Source: Fratercula arctica
Taxonomy: Eukaryota > Chordata > Aves > Charadriiformes > Alcidae
DNA: 64,000 nucleotides
Assembly (NCBI GenBank): GCA_947846985.1
Contig: CANTUZ010000002.1
Location: forward strand, 134,129,889-134,193,888
Reading direction: 5' to 3'
Shown one piece after another: positions 38,148-52,345 of this stretch (position 1 is its first letter; the number at the start of each line of letters is the position of its first letter). The translations under genes were made by a program, and so were the position numbers. A model generated the notes under the pieces. It made no database searches, had not been told where the DNA came from, and worked only from the letters and a program-made list of their open reading frames with translations.

Positions 38148-38190
38148 TGTTACATCTCACAGATGGACGTGTTACATCTCACAGATGGAC
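38148..38190. repeat. Two-copy 22-bp tandem duplication
   Basis: A unit starting TGTTACATCTCACAGATGG at 38148 is repeated from 38170 without mismatch over 21 bases. It looks like a recent slippage duplication. Confidence 0.9.
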
Positions 38191-39786
38191 ACAGCTTTTC
38201 TTCATCAGTAAGCGTCTTGCTAAAAACCTCAAATCAAAATCCAAAATGTGTTAGGTAACTAGAGGGAAAAGATGGGTGCAGATTTTGCTGTAGTCTATAC
38301 TACCGTAAATCAGGAGGAACTCCTTTCATACGCAGTGGGATTAAACTCAGTTTATGGCAGTGTAACCAAAAGGACATGGCCTTGGGGTCCCGAGGTGCCC
38401 AGTCCCAGTGATTTATTTACTTGTGGGCATTTTCTTCAGATAATTGCATAACAGACTGGTTGTGACTGCACAGAGGAATAACATAATCATCTTTATTACT
38501 GTTCCACTAATACGAACATCTGTCAATTAGTGCTTTGTTACTGTCCAGATCCCAAGTGGACTCTGACCAGTACAGCCCCACTGCGGTCCCAGCAGCTCCC
38601 AAATTCAGCCATGTCCATGCAGCCGTGCCAGGCATCTCCCACACCAGAAGATATTATGCCATTGCTGAAAGCCTGGCTCAAGTACTGCAGCCCTCCTAAT
38701 CATGCTTTTGAGTTGTTTTTATCTCTGGTTGTTTACATCTCCCTGCATGTTGTCTTTGGCTATGTCCAGAAGAAAATATAAGGAAACCACAAATATTGAG
38801 GGATGCTTCTTGTGCACTCTTTCATTCCAGGAATCAGGGGTTTAGGGAGCTGAGCTGGAGTGGAGCTGCTGTACTTAACAGTGCCTGATAAACCTATTCT
38901 TCATGATTTTTTCTAATCTCATTTTTAAGCCATTTATACTTTTAAGCCTGCTTTTATGTTTTCTTCCTGTGAAACTTTGAAAAAAAGCCCCAACAATATC
39001 CATCTGGCTGGCAGAGAGGTTCGGAGAGTACATTTCAAAGCTGTTGGGACAAGCATGTATGTAATCGAAAATTTGCATTCATATCTCATCACTCAGCCAG
39101 GGAATACCTGAGGACAAATCTGATCAATTACAACAAAATCTTATCACTCAAATTTCAACAGTCCAGCACTAAAGTCCTTGTCACATAAATTTAAGGAAAT
39201 ATGAACACTCTGTGAACAGAAAATAGCCAATTACATTCTGACAAAGTCACCTGGGTTTCTTTAGACACTTTCCACCCAAATATTGATGAATCTGTTAAAG
39301 TTTTTCTTACGGGAGCTGGAAAGATGAAAACCATGTGTTTTTACCTTTGTCTACAGGAACTTCTCCTTCCAATCCCTCCAGGCAGTACCAGTACACCACT
39401 GCTGTCACTCCGATTTTAAATACTGACAAGGAACCAATATAAACTATTCCTGTTCTCTGTGTCCCTTGCAGCACAGTTTTCGATTTCATATAATCTAAGG
39501 TCTTCCAGATTTGTTTCAATGTTTCACCTTTACCTTTATGTTGAGCCTAGCAGCCTGTTAGTGTACAGGAAATGATAAATTACATTAGTTTCAAGAGGAG
39601 AACATCTTTCTTTGTTTCCTGGGGGAAAGCAAAGCTGGTATTATTTCCCTCTCTGTGTGAAGCTGCTGTTTCCAAATGGCTGAAGTAGCCACTGGACTGA
39701 TCCACATTTAGCTAGCCTGGGACTCTAATTATCTAAGGAACATTCATATGAGCATATTAAAGGAAAGAAAGAAAAATTACCAGGTG

Positions 39787-39809
39787 ATTATTATTATTAT
39801 TATTATTAT
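39787..39809. repeat. ATT trinucleotide microsatellite
   Basis: About 7.7 pure ATT units. Such tracts are often polymorphic in length. Confidence 0.9.
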
Positions 39810-40264
39810 GATGCACTGTGCAGTGGAAAGAACATACTGTTTCCACCTACAGTGCTTCATCAAATTATCTGATTGTATAGCTAAATCCAAAAAGCACAAA
39901 AGCCCTTTATTATAACACCAACAAAAACCTAATTGGTGAAGGAAGAAGGCTGCGAGATGTGAAGCTGCAAACGTGGACACGTATTTTAAGACGGGAGTTG
40001 CTCTGCTCTGGGTAAGAGCTGCCATGCCAGGGCAGGGCGGCATTTTCCAGGCACATCAGAACATTTCTGTACCTTTGACCCAAGATGATGGCTTCTTGTG
40101 GTGCCAACCAACAACACTGAGATCTTGTTGTAAGAAGTCCAACAATACTTCTCTCTATACTCTTCAGGTCTGTTCATTACTACCACTGCAATTAAGCTAT
40201 ATTGAATCTGTTGTGTTGTTAGACCTGAAAGGCCAAGGGAGTCCATCTCAAGTGTTCTTCTTAT

Positions 40265-40324
40265 GATGGGGTAGTTAACTCCCATGAGGAGTTGTTGACC
40301 CTAATCAGGGTCAGCAACCCCATC
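40265..40324. repeat. Nested inverted repeats able to fold as a three-way junction
   Basis: Three perfect stems nest in 60 nt. The outer stem is GATGGGGT (40265-40272) with ACCCCATC (40317-40324), 8 bp. Inside are AACTCC/GGAGTT (40277-40282 and 40288-40293; 5-nt loop) and TGACCCT/AGGGTCA (40296-40302 and 40307-40313; 4-nt loop). Only 2 to 4 unpaired bases separate the stems. The second hairpin is also an everted GGGTCA pair with 6-bp spacing, a nuclear-receptor-like ER6 arrangement. No transposon termini or known RNA family were recognised, and either strand could fold. Confidence 0.75.
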
Positions 40325-43300
40325 AGGAGATGTTGAATCTATGCCATGATTTCTTCTTACCTAACACCCATGTTGTTTCTTCATGTCTCCCAATTAATGT
40401 TTTTTGATTCCACATAATAATGAAACATCATGAAGTTCTCTGAAAAATTCTGAACTGCTGTGAATTGAAATACTTATAGCTTTTACTCAGCAGATCAAGA
40501 CTATACCTGGTACAGTACAGCCCTGTAGTAACTCTTTTGGCAAGTCACTTCTTCTGAAGAGGAATCTTTAGCTTGGGGTTGTCTTGCAGGTGAAGCCTGC
40601 TCTGCTCCAGAGCTGCACAAAACTCTTACCAAGCAAGTTGTTTGTACATAACAATGGCCAGACTGGTCAACTGGTCTGCCTCATGGCAAAAAAAAAACCC
40701 AAAAACCAACAAACAAAACAAGTTAAAGATAGGTTCATGTTGCTTGGGAGCTGGAGAAATCTTCCTTTCTAATAACAGTGCATGAAGTTCATCCAGGCAG
40801 GCAAGAAGGAACTAACAGATTTTATATCTAACTGGGAAGGCATTGAAGGCAAGCTGTAAACAGGTAATTTGGTGACACTGTTGACAGCATGGTCAGCCAT
40901 TATGACTAGCATCTAGCTATCATCTAGCAGCTAGGTTCTAGCAACACAGTTAGGTTGACTTGTCAATGACTGTCTTCACTAAAATCTAACTCACAGGCTG
41001 ATGCCATTTGTTTACTTTCATTCTGCTTGTTAAATCGAGGCAGGAGGAAGAAAATCACATTCCCATAAAATCCCCCAGGTCTAGCTGCATTCCTCACTTG
41101 AAATTATTTATCACTGACCTTTCCTTCTCACATATAAGAGAATATTCTACAAGCAAATTATCAGTTCTTTTCTGGCTTTCCATAACAATAATAACATTAA
41201 TACATGTTCCATCCCCCTTTATTATTATTATTGGGTATGCTGATCTCTACTCATGAACCAACTGCACACTCCAAAGAGAGACTGAGAAATATACAAAAAT
41301 TTCAAAATATTCTTTCATTTCCTCTTTTGTAGATCTTGGCAGATAGACTGTTAATGAGACTGAATTCTGTTTGCTTTCTGAATACCAGAACCTTATGTTG
41401 TATAAACCTTACTGAAGAGAGCTACGATTTTTGTGAGATCAGTCCAATTATTCCCAATGAATTAAATTACAATATTTGCTATGCTTACAGAATCCAGTAA
41501 GTGCATGTAAGTGCAATTCTTAAGACATCCTTTGGAGGTACTTTGGGTTATCCAAGTCATCTACACAGGCCGATAGATATGACATAGGACTTATGGGAAG
41601 AGATGCACCTTCCCATAAGGCTGGTGGCTGGAGGCCAGGCAGGATGCACCCACTGTCTACAATAACAGCAAGCACCCATATATAGACAGCTGAATCCTAT
41701 TCAGGTGGGGAGGAGCACTCTACCACTTCTTTTTTCTCCTGGATCCTTTCGAATCTCTGCATGAGTTCAGCAGAGGGACAGATGAACCCAACCTTAAAAA
41801 TGAAAGGCAGAGTGGGGGATGTCATTGTGGCCAGCAAGAGTTTTCTCCTGCCATCATTCTTCATCTTCCCCCAAAGAAATCCAAAGTCAGCAATCTAGTC
41901 AAGAATGTTTCCAGGCTGCCTGCGGTTGTGAAGAACAGGGAAGTTAGCGGCCAGCAGGGAAGTCCTGCATCCTGTAAACACACAGCTTGCCACACCTGTA
42001 AGGCATAGAAGACTCTAGAGTTCTAGAGATTGATGTTCCCCCAAAGCAAAACAGCCAGCACCCAGTAGAAGAAGCAAGAAATATAGCAAAGAAAAAAAAA
42101 AGTGGTGTGCCTTTTATCTTACATTTGCTTATCCTCATCACACATGTTTAGGACACTAGGAAAAGAAATCAGAGTAGCACAAGTCTTACAGACAGGATGA
42201 TAATGTAGAAAAAAAACAGAGAGACTTGAATGGATGGGACCAATTAGGCAATCTATACCTGCCAGGAAAGGAATAGCCTTACAACAGCGATGATTGCAAT
42301 AAAAGCACACAAAAGACTGATTCTTTCTTCTTCAAATGCAAATAAGACTCGAAGCACATTGTGGCATGTGGCACACATGTCAGGGAAATGAAAGGCATCT
42401 GATATTTGCTTAGCTTCCAACAAGAGAGTAGCATTTTGGCACAGCCTAAGTGGCATAGAAAAGCAGGTGTGAGGTATGAATTTCACATTACCTGCTTCTA
42501 TTGCCAACATTGCATGCTCTGTTACTTTAGTTGGAATCTCACATTTAGAAGGCCGAAAAATTACACTGTGAAACATCCAAGAGAAGAGTTGCACAAGATC
42601 TGGTTGTTCAGCTGTGCACCAGTTTGAGAAAATGCTTTCTGAGAAAATACATTAAAGGAAATATGATATGACTTGTCTAGCTGCAAAATACAAGTGAGCT
42701 CCACATAGTGTTGGCCCTATTAGACAGAGTCATCATTTCTTTGGCATTCAGCATTTTTTAAGTGCTTTTCATGCTGAACTGGTAATAGTTAAAAGGCTAT
42801 TCTGGCATTAAAGAGGTTTTGTTTAGTTATATTCAGAAATTCCAACAAGAATTTTGACCCAGTGTCATCTGGATAAATTTAATGGCAAAGCCATTGGCTC
42901 TAACCGAGCACAAGTTTTGTAGTTGACCAGTGCCATCCCAGAAATAAGCACAGAGACAGGTTAACATGCCTAAACATGTTTGATATGCAGGGAATGTTTT
43001 GGATTAATCTCCCCTCCATTATTTGCACAGAAAACCCACTCCCTGAGCCCAGGGAAGCAGATGGAGAATGGACCCAAATGCACTTGCTGAACAAAGTGGT
43101 GACCCTATGAAGCCAGCTCCCATGGACCCAGGGATTCACCGCCCGGTGGGCAACCTCAGGCCGGGCAGCATTTTGTCGCAGAACACCACTGGATTCAGTG
43201 GAAGTACCCCAGCATAAGTCTGGATCCCCATTGCAATGAAATAATAGCAACAGAAAGCATCAGATCCTTCTGGACAAACTCTGCTGCAGTGTACGGTAGG

Positions 43301-45477
43301 TGCCCAGGGCTACCTAATGCATTTCCAAGGCACCATCAGCCTGATGCATTTCCAGGTTTGTTGTGGTTACTTACCTTTCATTGTTAAACTGATGAAAATC
43401 ATAGAACATGATATTGGCTTATTATTTTGGGGGGCTTTTTTGGTTGCTACCCTATCATTATTAGTTACCTGACTTCAGCAGTTTCTAGATCACAACTCAA
43501 GAATTAAGTTGGAAGTTATCTCTTGTTTCTTTCTTCTGCGCCAGTATTATATTTTACCATTAATCATCAGTTTTCAAGCCACTTCTTCATTTTGATTCTC
43601 TGATTGATACAGTACGTAAAAGCTTTAAAGCATACTTATTTAACTGAGACATCTCTTTACTGAATGACACCTGGAATAAAATGTCTTTTTCAGTTCACTG
43701 CATCAACTGTTTCTCTGGAACGGTTACCAAAAAAATAAAGCACAAGCCTTTTCAGCCAAGGTTTCAAGCACTGGTGGACCAGTGCTGCTCGGATCACATC
43801 AGGCTCCTAGAGGGGCAGAGAAATCCATTTAACGTATTGATACCAACCAAAGGGATTGGCATCATTTTTGTATTTCATCTAGATGTTATGTATTTTCATG
43901 CATACTCTTGTGCTGTGTGGCTCCTATGGAAAAGTGCATTTATGAAAGCAGACTAAGACTGCTTCATGTTTGACTGGAAAAGTTTCATAAATACATAAAA
44001 CGTTGTCCTTCCCATGGCACTTCTCTTTATATAGCTCCCTGATTTTTGCTCCAAGAACTCGATCATTCTCAAGTAACGTGGAGCCAATTATGTATGTATT
44101 TAAACCTGATGTTAACAGAAAGAGCATTTTTGTGCAAGAGCATGCGGTATTGCTCCAAAATTAGCAGTTTTAGTAAAGTTGTTGGTGGCTTCAGCAAATT
44201 CCTGATGAGGATCAGAATCCTGATCAGCCATTTCTCTTTGTAAAAGGAAATTTTAGCAACGCAGAGAACGGAGAATGGTTTAGACTTGTATTTCTTTGAT
44301 TACAGCTTCTTTCTGGCCCCATCTGTCTTTAGGAGACTCCTTGCAAGCATAGTTCCCTCCTTTGACTTGCCCTCCCCACATTCCTAGGAGGAGAAGGCAG
44401 CAGCCTAATTTCTTCAGATGGAGAAAATGATAAATGTTTGTAGTTACTAGCTGGAAGGACTGACAGCAAATTTGGAAGCTGCTGGCTGCTGTTAGATAGT
44501 GGGTGGTAGTTTTGGGGCTCTTTAGCCACCTGCAGCTCTCAAGCTGTTCAAGTGCAATTTGTTATGCTGGGGCTGCATCGGTGAGCAGAGAGAGGCTGTG
44601 CTGACACAGGGCCGACGGGTTAATAAGAATATCTAGCAGCAGGAGATCCAGGAGAGACTGCTGAAGCTGGCACTGCTGGCTTGCAAAGGAGCAATGGGAT
44701 GCCTGGGAACCTACTGTCATTTCATGCCCACAATCCCTTGACACTTTGAAGTATGTGGGCTCTTTGAAGTACTGCAGGGTTACGAAGCTGGGTTGCTGTT
44801 CCTTCGCTTGTATTTTTATTTTATGACCCCGTTTAAGCCTCTTGGAGGTGCTCTAAGAGGACGAAAGAGGATGGGTCATAAGCCAGTTTCCAGAAACATT
44901 AGCAACACAACACAGTCAAAAACATAGGTATGATAAGAACAGCGGAAAAAAAAAAAAACCAACAGCTATGATATTCCTAAAGATAATTGGTCTTTACTGA
45001 GGAATTGTACCATTAAAGAGTGAAAAATTGCATTATTGACACAAGCACAGTGAAAAATATGGTAGAAAAGCAAAATCTGAAAGCAATATAAGTAATTTCC
45101 CCAAAACCTGATCTTCTAGAAGAATGATTTTACTCATTGAGCTATTGCAGTGATCTATAAACAGATGAGAATACTCTTACAGTAGATAAGGAAGGTGTAT
45201 AACATTAAGCAAAAATCCCCTAGTAAGTCCTGTGACATACTTGAGTACACTTCCCAGGGGCATACAACGTATGGGTGAGACAACACCGACATTAAAGGTC
45301 AGAAACTGTGAACACAAATCACAAGAGGGAATAAAGAAATCTCCCCTCGTGAAGCCCTTTAGTGAGATGAAATTTCCCATCACATCTTTAGAGTTTATAG
45401 GTATTGACTGTGTCCCGAAAGCCGCAGGAGAGGGGGGAGGCAGGAGCAGCTTATTAAGGCAGTGAGAAACATGGAGG

Positions 45478-45499
45478 ATTTAAACCTTAAGGTTTAAAT
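45478..45499. repeat. Perfect 22-bp palindrome
   Basis: The half ATTTAAACCTT is followed without a spacer by its exact reverse complement. It can extrude as a short cruciform or bind a symmetric dimer. No flanking mobile element is visible. Confidence 0.9.
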
Positions 45500-47080
45500 A
45501 GTGTGCATCACTACAAAACAGCACAAATCAATAATTGAAATAGATTATATATATTTGTATAAGGCTGGGAGGAGAAATCTATTCCTCTGAGCTGATTACC
45601 TCTGCTTGATTACGGACAGTTAGGTGAAAGCCCCACAAAAGGCAGAGCAGGGCTGTAAGCTACTGTGGGCAGCGCAGGGTAAGGCGGCAGAAATCTTGGC
45701 TCATCACAACAATTCCACGGGAGCTGTCTGCTGTCGTAAACGTATTTGGTAAGACGCCACAGGCAGTTTGCCTCTTTGCTGTGCGCTGCTGCCTTTCTCA
45801 CACCGCGTGCTCCTTTCTGTGCAGTCACAGCAAGAGCATCACTCTTATTAGTTTGGACAATGGAGCGTCTGCGGAGACAAACCTGTTTCGTGCATGTAGC
45901 ACGGGAGTGGGCTATGAACCGTCAGGCATCACCTTAATTCTAGTAGTGCCAATAAACCCAGCTACCACTGTACAAGGGACACACATGCAGGGACAGTTTG
46001 TATCCCCCAAACCTCACATTGTTACTATACCTGGAGCTAACATGGTACTGACGCATTTTGCAAGAAAAAGCCTCTTTGGAAAATGCTGTTTTACTGTTTC
46101 GTTGGTGATATGGACTTGTTGGGGGGGATGGACGGACACTACAGTAGAGAGTAAATGAATGTATACACCCTCATTGCAGGCATGATGGAGATGGAGTAAA
46201 TTGGCTAAGTTTGCAGTTTCTCTGCCTTCATTTTAAAGTGGTTATCCCTTGAATATTACCTTGAATCTCTGTAGGGCTATTTTAGTATGGGAAGACCTGC
46301 TCACATCTGTTTGGTTTTCACTAAGTTTCTCAATGAGGCTCCAAGAAGCAGAGACGAATTTACTTGCTGCTAGAAATGATCTTCGGAAAATAAATTATAA
46401 TTCTTAGTCTATTATGTAGCTAATTCATTTAAAAATGGGGAAAGAGCATAAAAATAAATGTATTGCAAATATTTCTAGTTTTATAGTGCTGATTCATGTG
46501 GTTAACTTCTATCAGTCAACACTAGAGAGGGAAATGTGACTGACCTAAGTGAAATTTGATCAAGCAATTTTAATATGTGAACAAAAGCATTACATGCACA
46601 AAACTAAACACAAGTGTTTGAAATCTCTGACTCATACATTCTCTGTTCAATATGTATATACTTAATGTAAAAAAGTGAATAAAGGTAAGGATTGAACTGG
46701 TTATCCCAGGGCCCTGAGCTGTTTAATTTAGATAATGTAGTTAGAGAGATGAAATGTGGATATGCTGTCAGTTATTCAAGACCGAGAACAAATTGCCATG
46801 GTTTCTTCTGGCTTGAGTGATACAGACAAGAATCTTTGATATTTTTAAAACATTAAGAAACCCTGACTGGAAAATCTGACCATTTGGAACTAGCCTAGTG
46901 ACCAACGCTCTGCTATCTCATGTCATCGGGGCTGAACAGTGACCACTTACACCGTGGTGATTAATCTTTATTGGTCTCTGGATCCTTACAATTTTCAAGT
47001 GGACATTCAGACTTCTTGATCCTGACTGGAAGCCTACCAACAGTAAGAACTGTATTTTTCAAATATTCCTTCATGAACCC

Positions 47081-47130
47081 GCTACAAAGAGTCCACAGAT
47101 GACTAAGAGTCCACAGGTTGAAAACCACTA
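47081..47130 (-). mobile_element. Possible hAT terminal fragment
   Basis: The minus strand starts TAGTGGTTTTCAACCTG (plus 47114-47130), a good match to the MER5/Charlie terminal inverted repeat. AGAGTCCACAG occurs twice 19-20 bases apart just inside. The other end was not found with confidence. Confidence 0.35.
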
Positions 47131-47689
47131 CTTTAAGAAATTATACTTGCTTCATTACAGCATTAACTGGCAACATATGCTTACAAAAAATTCACCAGTT
47201 TTGCTATTTATATGGCATTCCATATTCCTAATTTCATCTGTGTAACATAATTTCCCTGGGAATACCTATCTAAATTGTCATCTGCTGCCTATTGTTTATG
47301 TAATGTAGCTTCCGTATGTATAACAACTCTTGCATTATCTTATTTGTTCTCCTCTATCTTCTGACACGCTTACTTCAATTAGTACAGAATAATGTAATTA
47401 TTACACTATTATTGTAATCACACAAGGAGATACCTGACAAACACTTCAGAATGGCTCAGATCTTTATTCTACTAATTGCTGCAGTACGTCTGCATATATC
47501 ATTGACTGCATTGCATCTGGAATTCCTGTGTGAAACCAACTGAATCACACTCTTCCTGAGCTATGTAGGTTTTTTAACCAAACATACATCTGTTATTCCA
47601 ACATAATGTCAGACCAACAGATTCATGATCCAGTTGCTAGGGTTTTTCACATGGGTTTTTTTTCATAACTGAGCATAGGACTGCAACTC

Positions 47690-47710
47690 TAACCATTCTA
47701 TGATTCTGTG
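47690..47710 (+). mobile_element. CR1 3'-tail remnant
   Basis: TCTAACCATTCTATGATTCTG resembles the last 20 or so bases of avian CR1, with the two octamers. No CR1 body precedes it, so this is either an extremely short 5'-truncated insertion or a chance match. Confidence 0.4.
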
Positions 47711-50700
47711 TTGTGAAATATTTAAATTTACAATAGAGGATATCTTTATCACGGCCTCTCAGTAATGCAAACTACCTTTATATTGGAATTACAACACTAA
47801 ATTTAGTAGCGTGTCACTGCTGTCGACATGTTTTCAAGTTTAAAGAAATACGGTCTTCTAGTCACACAGGTGGTAACAATTCTTTTCAGTGACTCTCTTG
47901 AGGAGATATCTTTTACTTATGTTAATAAATAGATAAAATGAAATGAAACTAGTTACAGAAAATGGTTAGATAAAAATACCCTGTTTTGACATCTAGTTCC
48001 TTTATGTCTACTGACTAGAAACTCTACATTTCAGCTTTTGTCTGTGTTAAGTAGGTATTCTATGGCTTACGTGTATGTAATGTCTAGATACCTTCTTGAA
48101 GACTATAAAAATAGAAGTTAAAACTGGTGCATAAATAAGCTTGTAGAATATCAAGTGAAAGTTCTTGCCATGGAAAGAATTAGAGTGTATAGAGAGACTA
48201 TATTGGCTGGTCACCTCGTTCAATTGCGCAATATTATCACAGTTTGCTGACAATACTAATAACTTAAGGCATCAATCTATAGGGATGGCTATTCTTAGCA
48301 GAAGACAGGGAAAACAAACTGCTTTGCTTACAATATTCACAACACCAAAGCATGCCCTTAGCAGAGTGGTACAAATGTCAATATGCTGCTGAGCTCCTCA
48401 GAATCTATAACAAGTTATTCGAAGCACAGACAAACCTTCAGGAAGTCTTTGAACATGTAGTTAAAATTCCAATGCGACTCCTTTCTCCAAAGTCTGCGCT
48501 TCTGGAAACCTGTTTCCTCTTACATTATGATAATGTCTCTGTTAGAGTTAGGTCTGTCAAATGGGAACATACCCATGGATCATTGTGTGCAAGGACCTTT
48601 AAAGTAAAAATATACACATTTAATCTACCTGGAGTTTCAAGCACGGATTCCAGACCTCAAGGATTCGAGTGCTAACCTTGGGTGGTTGCCATGCGTTTCA
48701 GCTCCTCTTTGTGCCTTGTGCTGTTATGATAACGAGCTTTCTTTGCTGGGAGCAACTGCATATTTTAAATCAACATAAAAATCCAAATGATAGCTGCATT
48801 TATCCAATGTAGTATTTATTAGACAGGGAAGACAAATAGATGAAGTAAAGCTTTTGCTCTATTTCATATGAAGGCGTAGCTTGAAAAACTTCAGTATTTT
48901 CCTCAAGAAATTAGGTTACAAAAGTCAGGAACTGGCACAGTATGTTCTCAGCCAGTTAAATGCTGCATATTATTTTAGCAAACATTTCTGCTGGCAATTG
49001 CTAACCTCAGGCAATAGAAATACATGTTTGCAGAGGTGGAAAGAGCAACTAGGGAATCTGTTTATTCACTCACATAAAAGCTTTTCTTAACTGATACACA
49101 GAGTTACTATTTCAGAATGAATTATAAACTAAGCACCTTTGCCAGTTGAGTTTAGTTTTAATTCTGAAAACCATATTAACAGCACACAACTATTAGTTGG
49201 TTTATAAATTATAGGCAAAATTAGTAGTACTGTTAGTATAAAACTATGTTTGACTTCTACAGTTTTCAGAGAATAACGGACCTTTATGAGCTCTTCTCTT
49301 TGGGGAAACATTTTTGAAATTCAGTAACTGACATATGGTGTAAGATTATTCATTTCAAAGGAAGACACAAAACCAGAGAGAAAACACAGACTGGTTTATG
49401 TTTTTATGACTATAAGCAGTGTTCCTCCAGTATGGCAGGAATTCAACCCAACATGTCCTTCAATGGGGCATGAGTATTTTATAATGACTTCCTACAAGTC
49501 CTTTGTGATCTTGACTGTCTCTGTCCATTGCTCTTACGAGGATATGCTCCGTGATACTGCCCTTGTCAGACTGTTTTTCTGTTTCCAGAAATAATTTGTT
49601 TCTCCTGTCAGGCCCAGCACACCATCTTTTTCAAAGAGTCTCTTCTGGGTGGCCATCTGGAAGCATCACCTCAGTGCAAAATAGGCTGGCTGCTAGATTT
49701 GTGTTGGCTCACTTCTCCTCAGTATGGGCTACTGCCCTGAAGGCAGCATTACATTTTATTCCTGCACTACTCAGCATTATAACTAGATGTGCAGACATGA
49801 CATTTTGATTGCTAAATTCTGGGCCTATTGACATTTGTGACAAGACTCAGAGAAAGACCCAGGAAAAAAGGATAAAGATGCAGAGGAAGGAATCATCTGA
49901 GGACAAGCAGAGATAACGACCCAACTCTTCAGAATCAAGTAAGTGCATGGAGGTGTAATACCACACTGAAATGCAGTGTTGAGAAACCTCTCTCATGCAG
50001 TATTTTGGAAAAAGAATCTGAAAGATGACCAGATTTTAAAGGAAGAAATTAACTGAAGAGCAATCAGAAGCCAGACCCAAGGTACTAAAAGCAGGAAGGC
50101 CCAAAATATTGAGAAATCAGATTTCAAAGGGTTCTGAAATGTGGGCATTTCTATAGTCAGAAAACATTACAGAAAATGAAACCAATATGAAAGAAATAGG
50201 GGGGAAAGCGGAAGAATCCTCCCTGGATCTAAGAGACGCTGGGATAATCAATGTGAAAAGAGGAAAATTGACTTACTGTAATTAATATTATAGTCTTTTT
50301 CTGCCTATCTTCATAATTACAGTGTAAAACATGGCTGCAGTTTTTCCTCACCATGTATGGTGCTTAGATATAAATCATCTATGGGATCGTGGCTACATTT
50401 CAGTGAAACTAATGACATGAAAGTCTGTAGACTTGGGATAAGGCAGTATTTATAATAAAAAAATCTACCTGGTGAAAGGAATACTAAAATTGTTTCTATT
50501 ATAATAATATAACTTTCATGCCTCTTCATGTTGCTATGCTTTAGGAATGTGCATGATCATCACTAGATAAAAGAATCATGAATCATTCAGTTTCCCAAGG
50601 ACGCCCCAGAGATGCAGACTTTTGAGAGTTCCCAGATTACTCGCTGGAGCTGGAGATACTCATTAAAGGTCTTTCATGGATAAATTATCAGCTTTCCTGA

Positions 50701-52345
50701 AATGGCATTTAAATATTGTGCTTGGACAGTTGGAGTTACTTCGGTATAAACTGAGGATAGTCCAACATAATGGGGTTAAGCACCACCTCGGTTTAAAGGC
50801 ACATGAAGAAATGTTTGGGGTTTTTTAAATAGCTGCATCACTTTTAAAATAGCTACTATTTTGGCTATTTATCTAATTTATTAAGTGTAAAAGTTAGCAC
50901 TCTCACCAGCATTATCATCAGCTGAAACTATTGCATCTAGAGGAAGTGTTGAGAAAGAGCTGGTCATCAACACATAGGGTAGCATCCAACGATGGGACAT
51001 CCCTACTCATAGGAAATGAATCCCTTGGTTTTATTTCACAGATACAGTCCACTCTTTGAGGAGAGGATGAGAGGGAAAGAACACAGAGCCTTTCAGTTAC
51101 CACATTGTTTCAACGGTTACCTGTTCTTTCATGTTACTGAGAATGTCTCATACTTAAAAAAATTAAAAACTAGTTTGAAAAAGCAGAGATAGTTTTTCAT
51201 TATTCCAAACGGATGGCTTAAGGGGAAAGAAGCAACTTTGCTGACCAATCTAAGTGTGGAAAGGAGTAAACAAAATTTTCTCTTCATTTAATTGTGCAAC
51301 ATAAGCTAAACATGCTACATGAAATTACTATCAAAATACAATAAGAGCAAATATAAAACTGTTTTTGTCATGCTTCTTTTGAAGTCAGTAAGTGCCATCA
51401 CACCAACAGTGTGGAGAATGGACCCCTTAGAAAAGTCAGTAATCATTCTTTCTTCCCTAGTCCTTTGCTGATGTTATCCCTTCAGTGCTGCCACAGAAGC
51501 TGACGGAACAGATTTTAAATGGAATACATCAAGCTCTTTGTGCTATAAGGGAGAAAGATACGTTGAAATTTTGTAAGTTTCTTTTGCCTTCTAAATCTAA
51601 AATACTCTATGTACCTGGTCCTGTATCTGATACTATCAAATAGGAAAAAATCCTATTTATATCAGCCATTTGTTGGTTACAGTGGAGCCTTTCAAAAGAT
51701 ACCTCACAGAAATGTGTTTTTTCCCATAACGGAACACTGTGATATTAATAATAATAAAAGAATAAAAACTTTAAACATTAAAACTATATTGGCGCCGCTG
51801 CATTTAGTTTTGCTACTTAATTTATCCTGGCTAAACCTCAATGAAGAGGGTGATTTTTCTCAATGACTACGTGTTTTTTTTTTTGAAAAAGAGGACTTCC
51901 ACCAAACAAAGATAAGCTTCTAAAAATAGGTTGCCCGTTACGAGCGATGCCAGACATTTAATGCAGTTCTTGCAGAGCAGAATGGGTCTGTATTGGATAT
52001 CCCACAGGAATTCGCAACGTGTGTTCAAATGCCATTGCTACCGAGCTTATTCCACCCACCCTGTCCCTAACCCTGGCCAGGATCTCGGTGCTGTGGAGCA
52101 GAAGGAAGCCGTCAGAGGCTGCAGCGCTGCTTCAGGGAGGTTTCTGCCACCTGGTGGAAAACGCAGAGAATACACGGCCGACACCAACCACACCAACATC
52201 CCCAAACCTTCGTCTGAAGGCCAGGTGTGCAGCTGCTGCGCCTGACCCGTCAGCCATAAATGGATTCACTCCCACCCTCTTACCAGTCTCTCTTCGGCTT
52301 GATACATTGCAAAATATTCCCTCTAATTTATCTGTAGTATTGGCT
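47711..52345. other. Non-coding stretch, no gene recognised
   Basis: AT-rich unique DNA with short chance frames and no recognised repeats longer than simple A/T runs (for example around 51748-51770). Nothing here supports an exon. Confidence 0.5.

Larger units (their letters stand above)
33397..47080. other. Long non-coding stretch, no gene recognised
   Basis: Nearly 14 kb of AT-rich, repeat-poor DNA without a supportable exon. Noted separately are a motif-rich block at 36820-37240, a 22-bp tandem duplication at 38148-38190, an ATT microsatellite, a three-way-junction inverted repeat at 40265-40324 and a 22-bp palindrome at 45478-45499. Open frames are short and have no recognisable domains. 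Confidence 0.5.
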
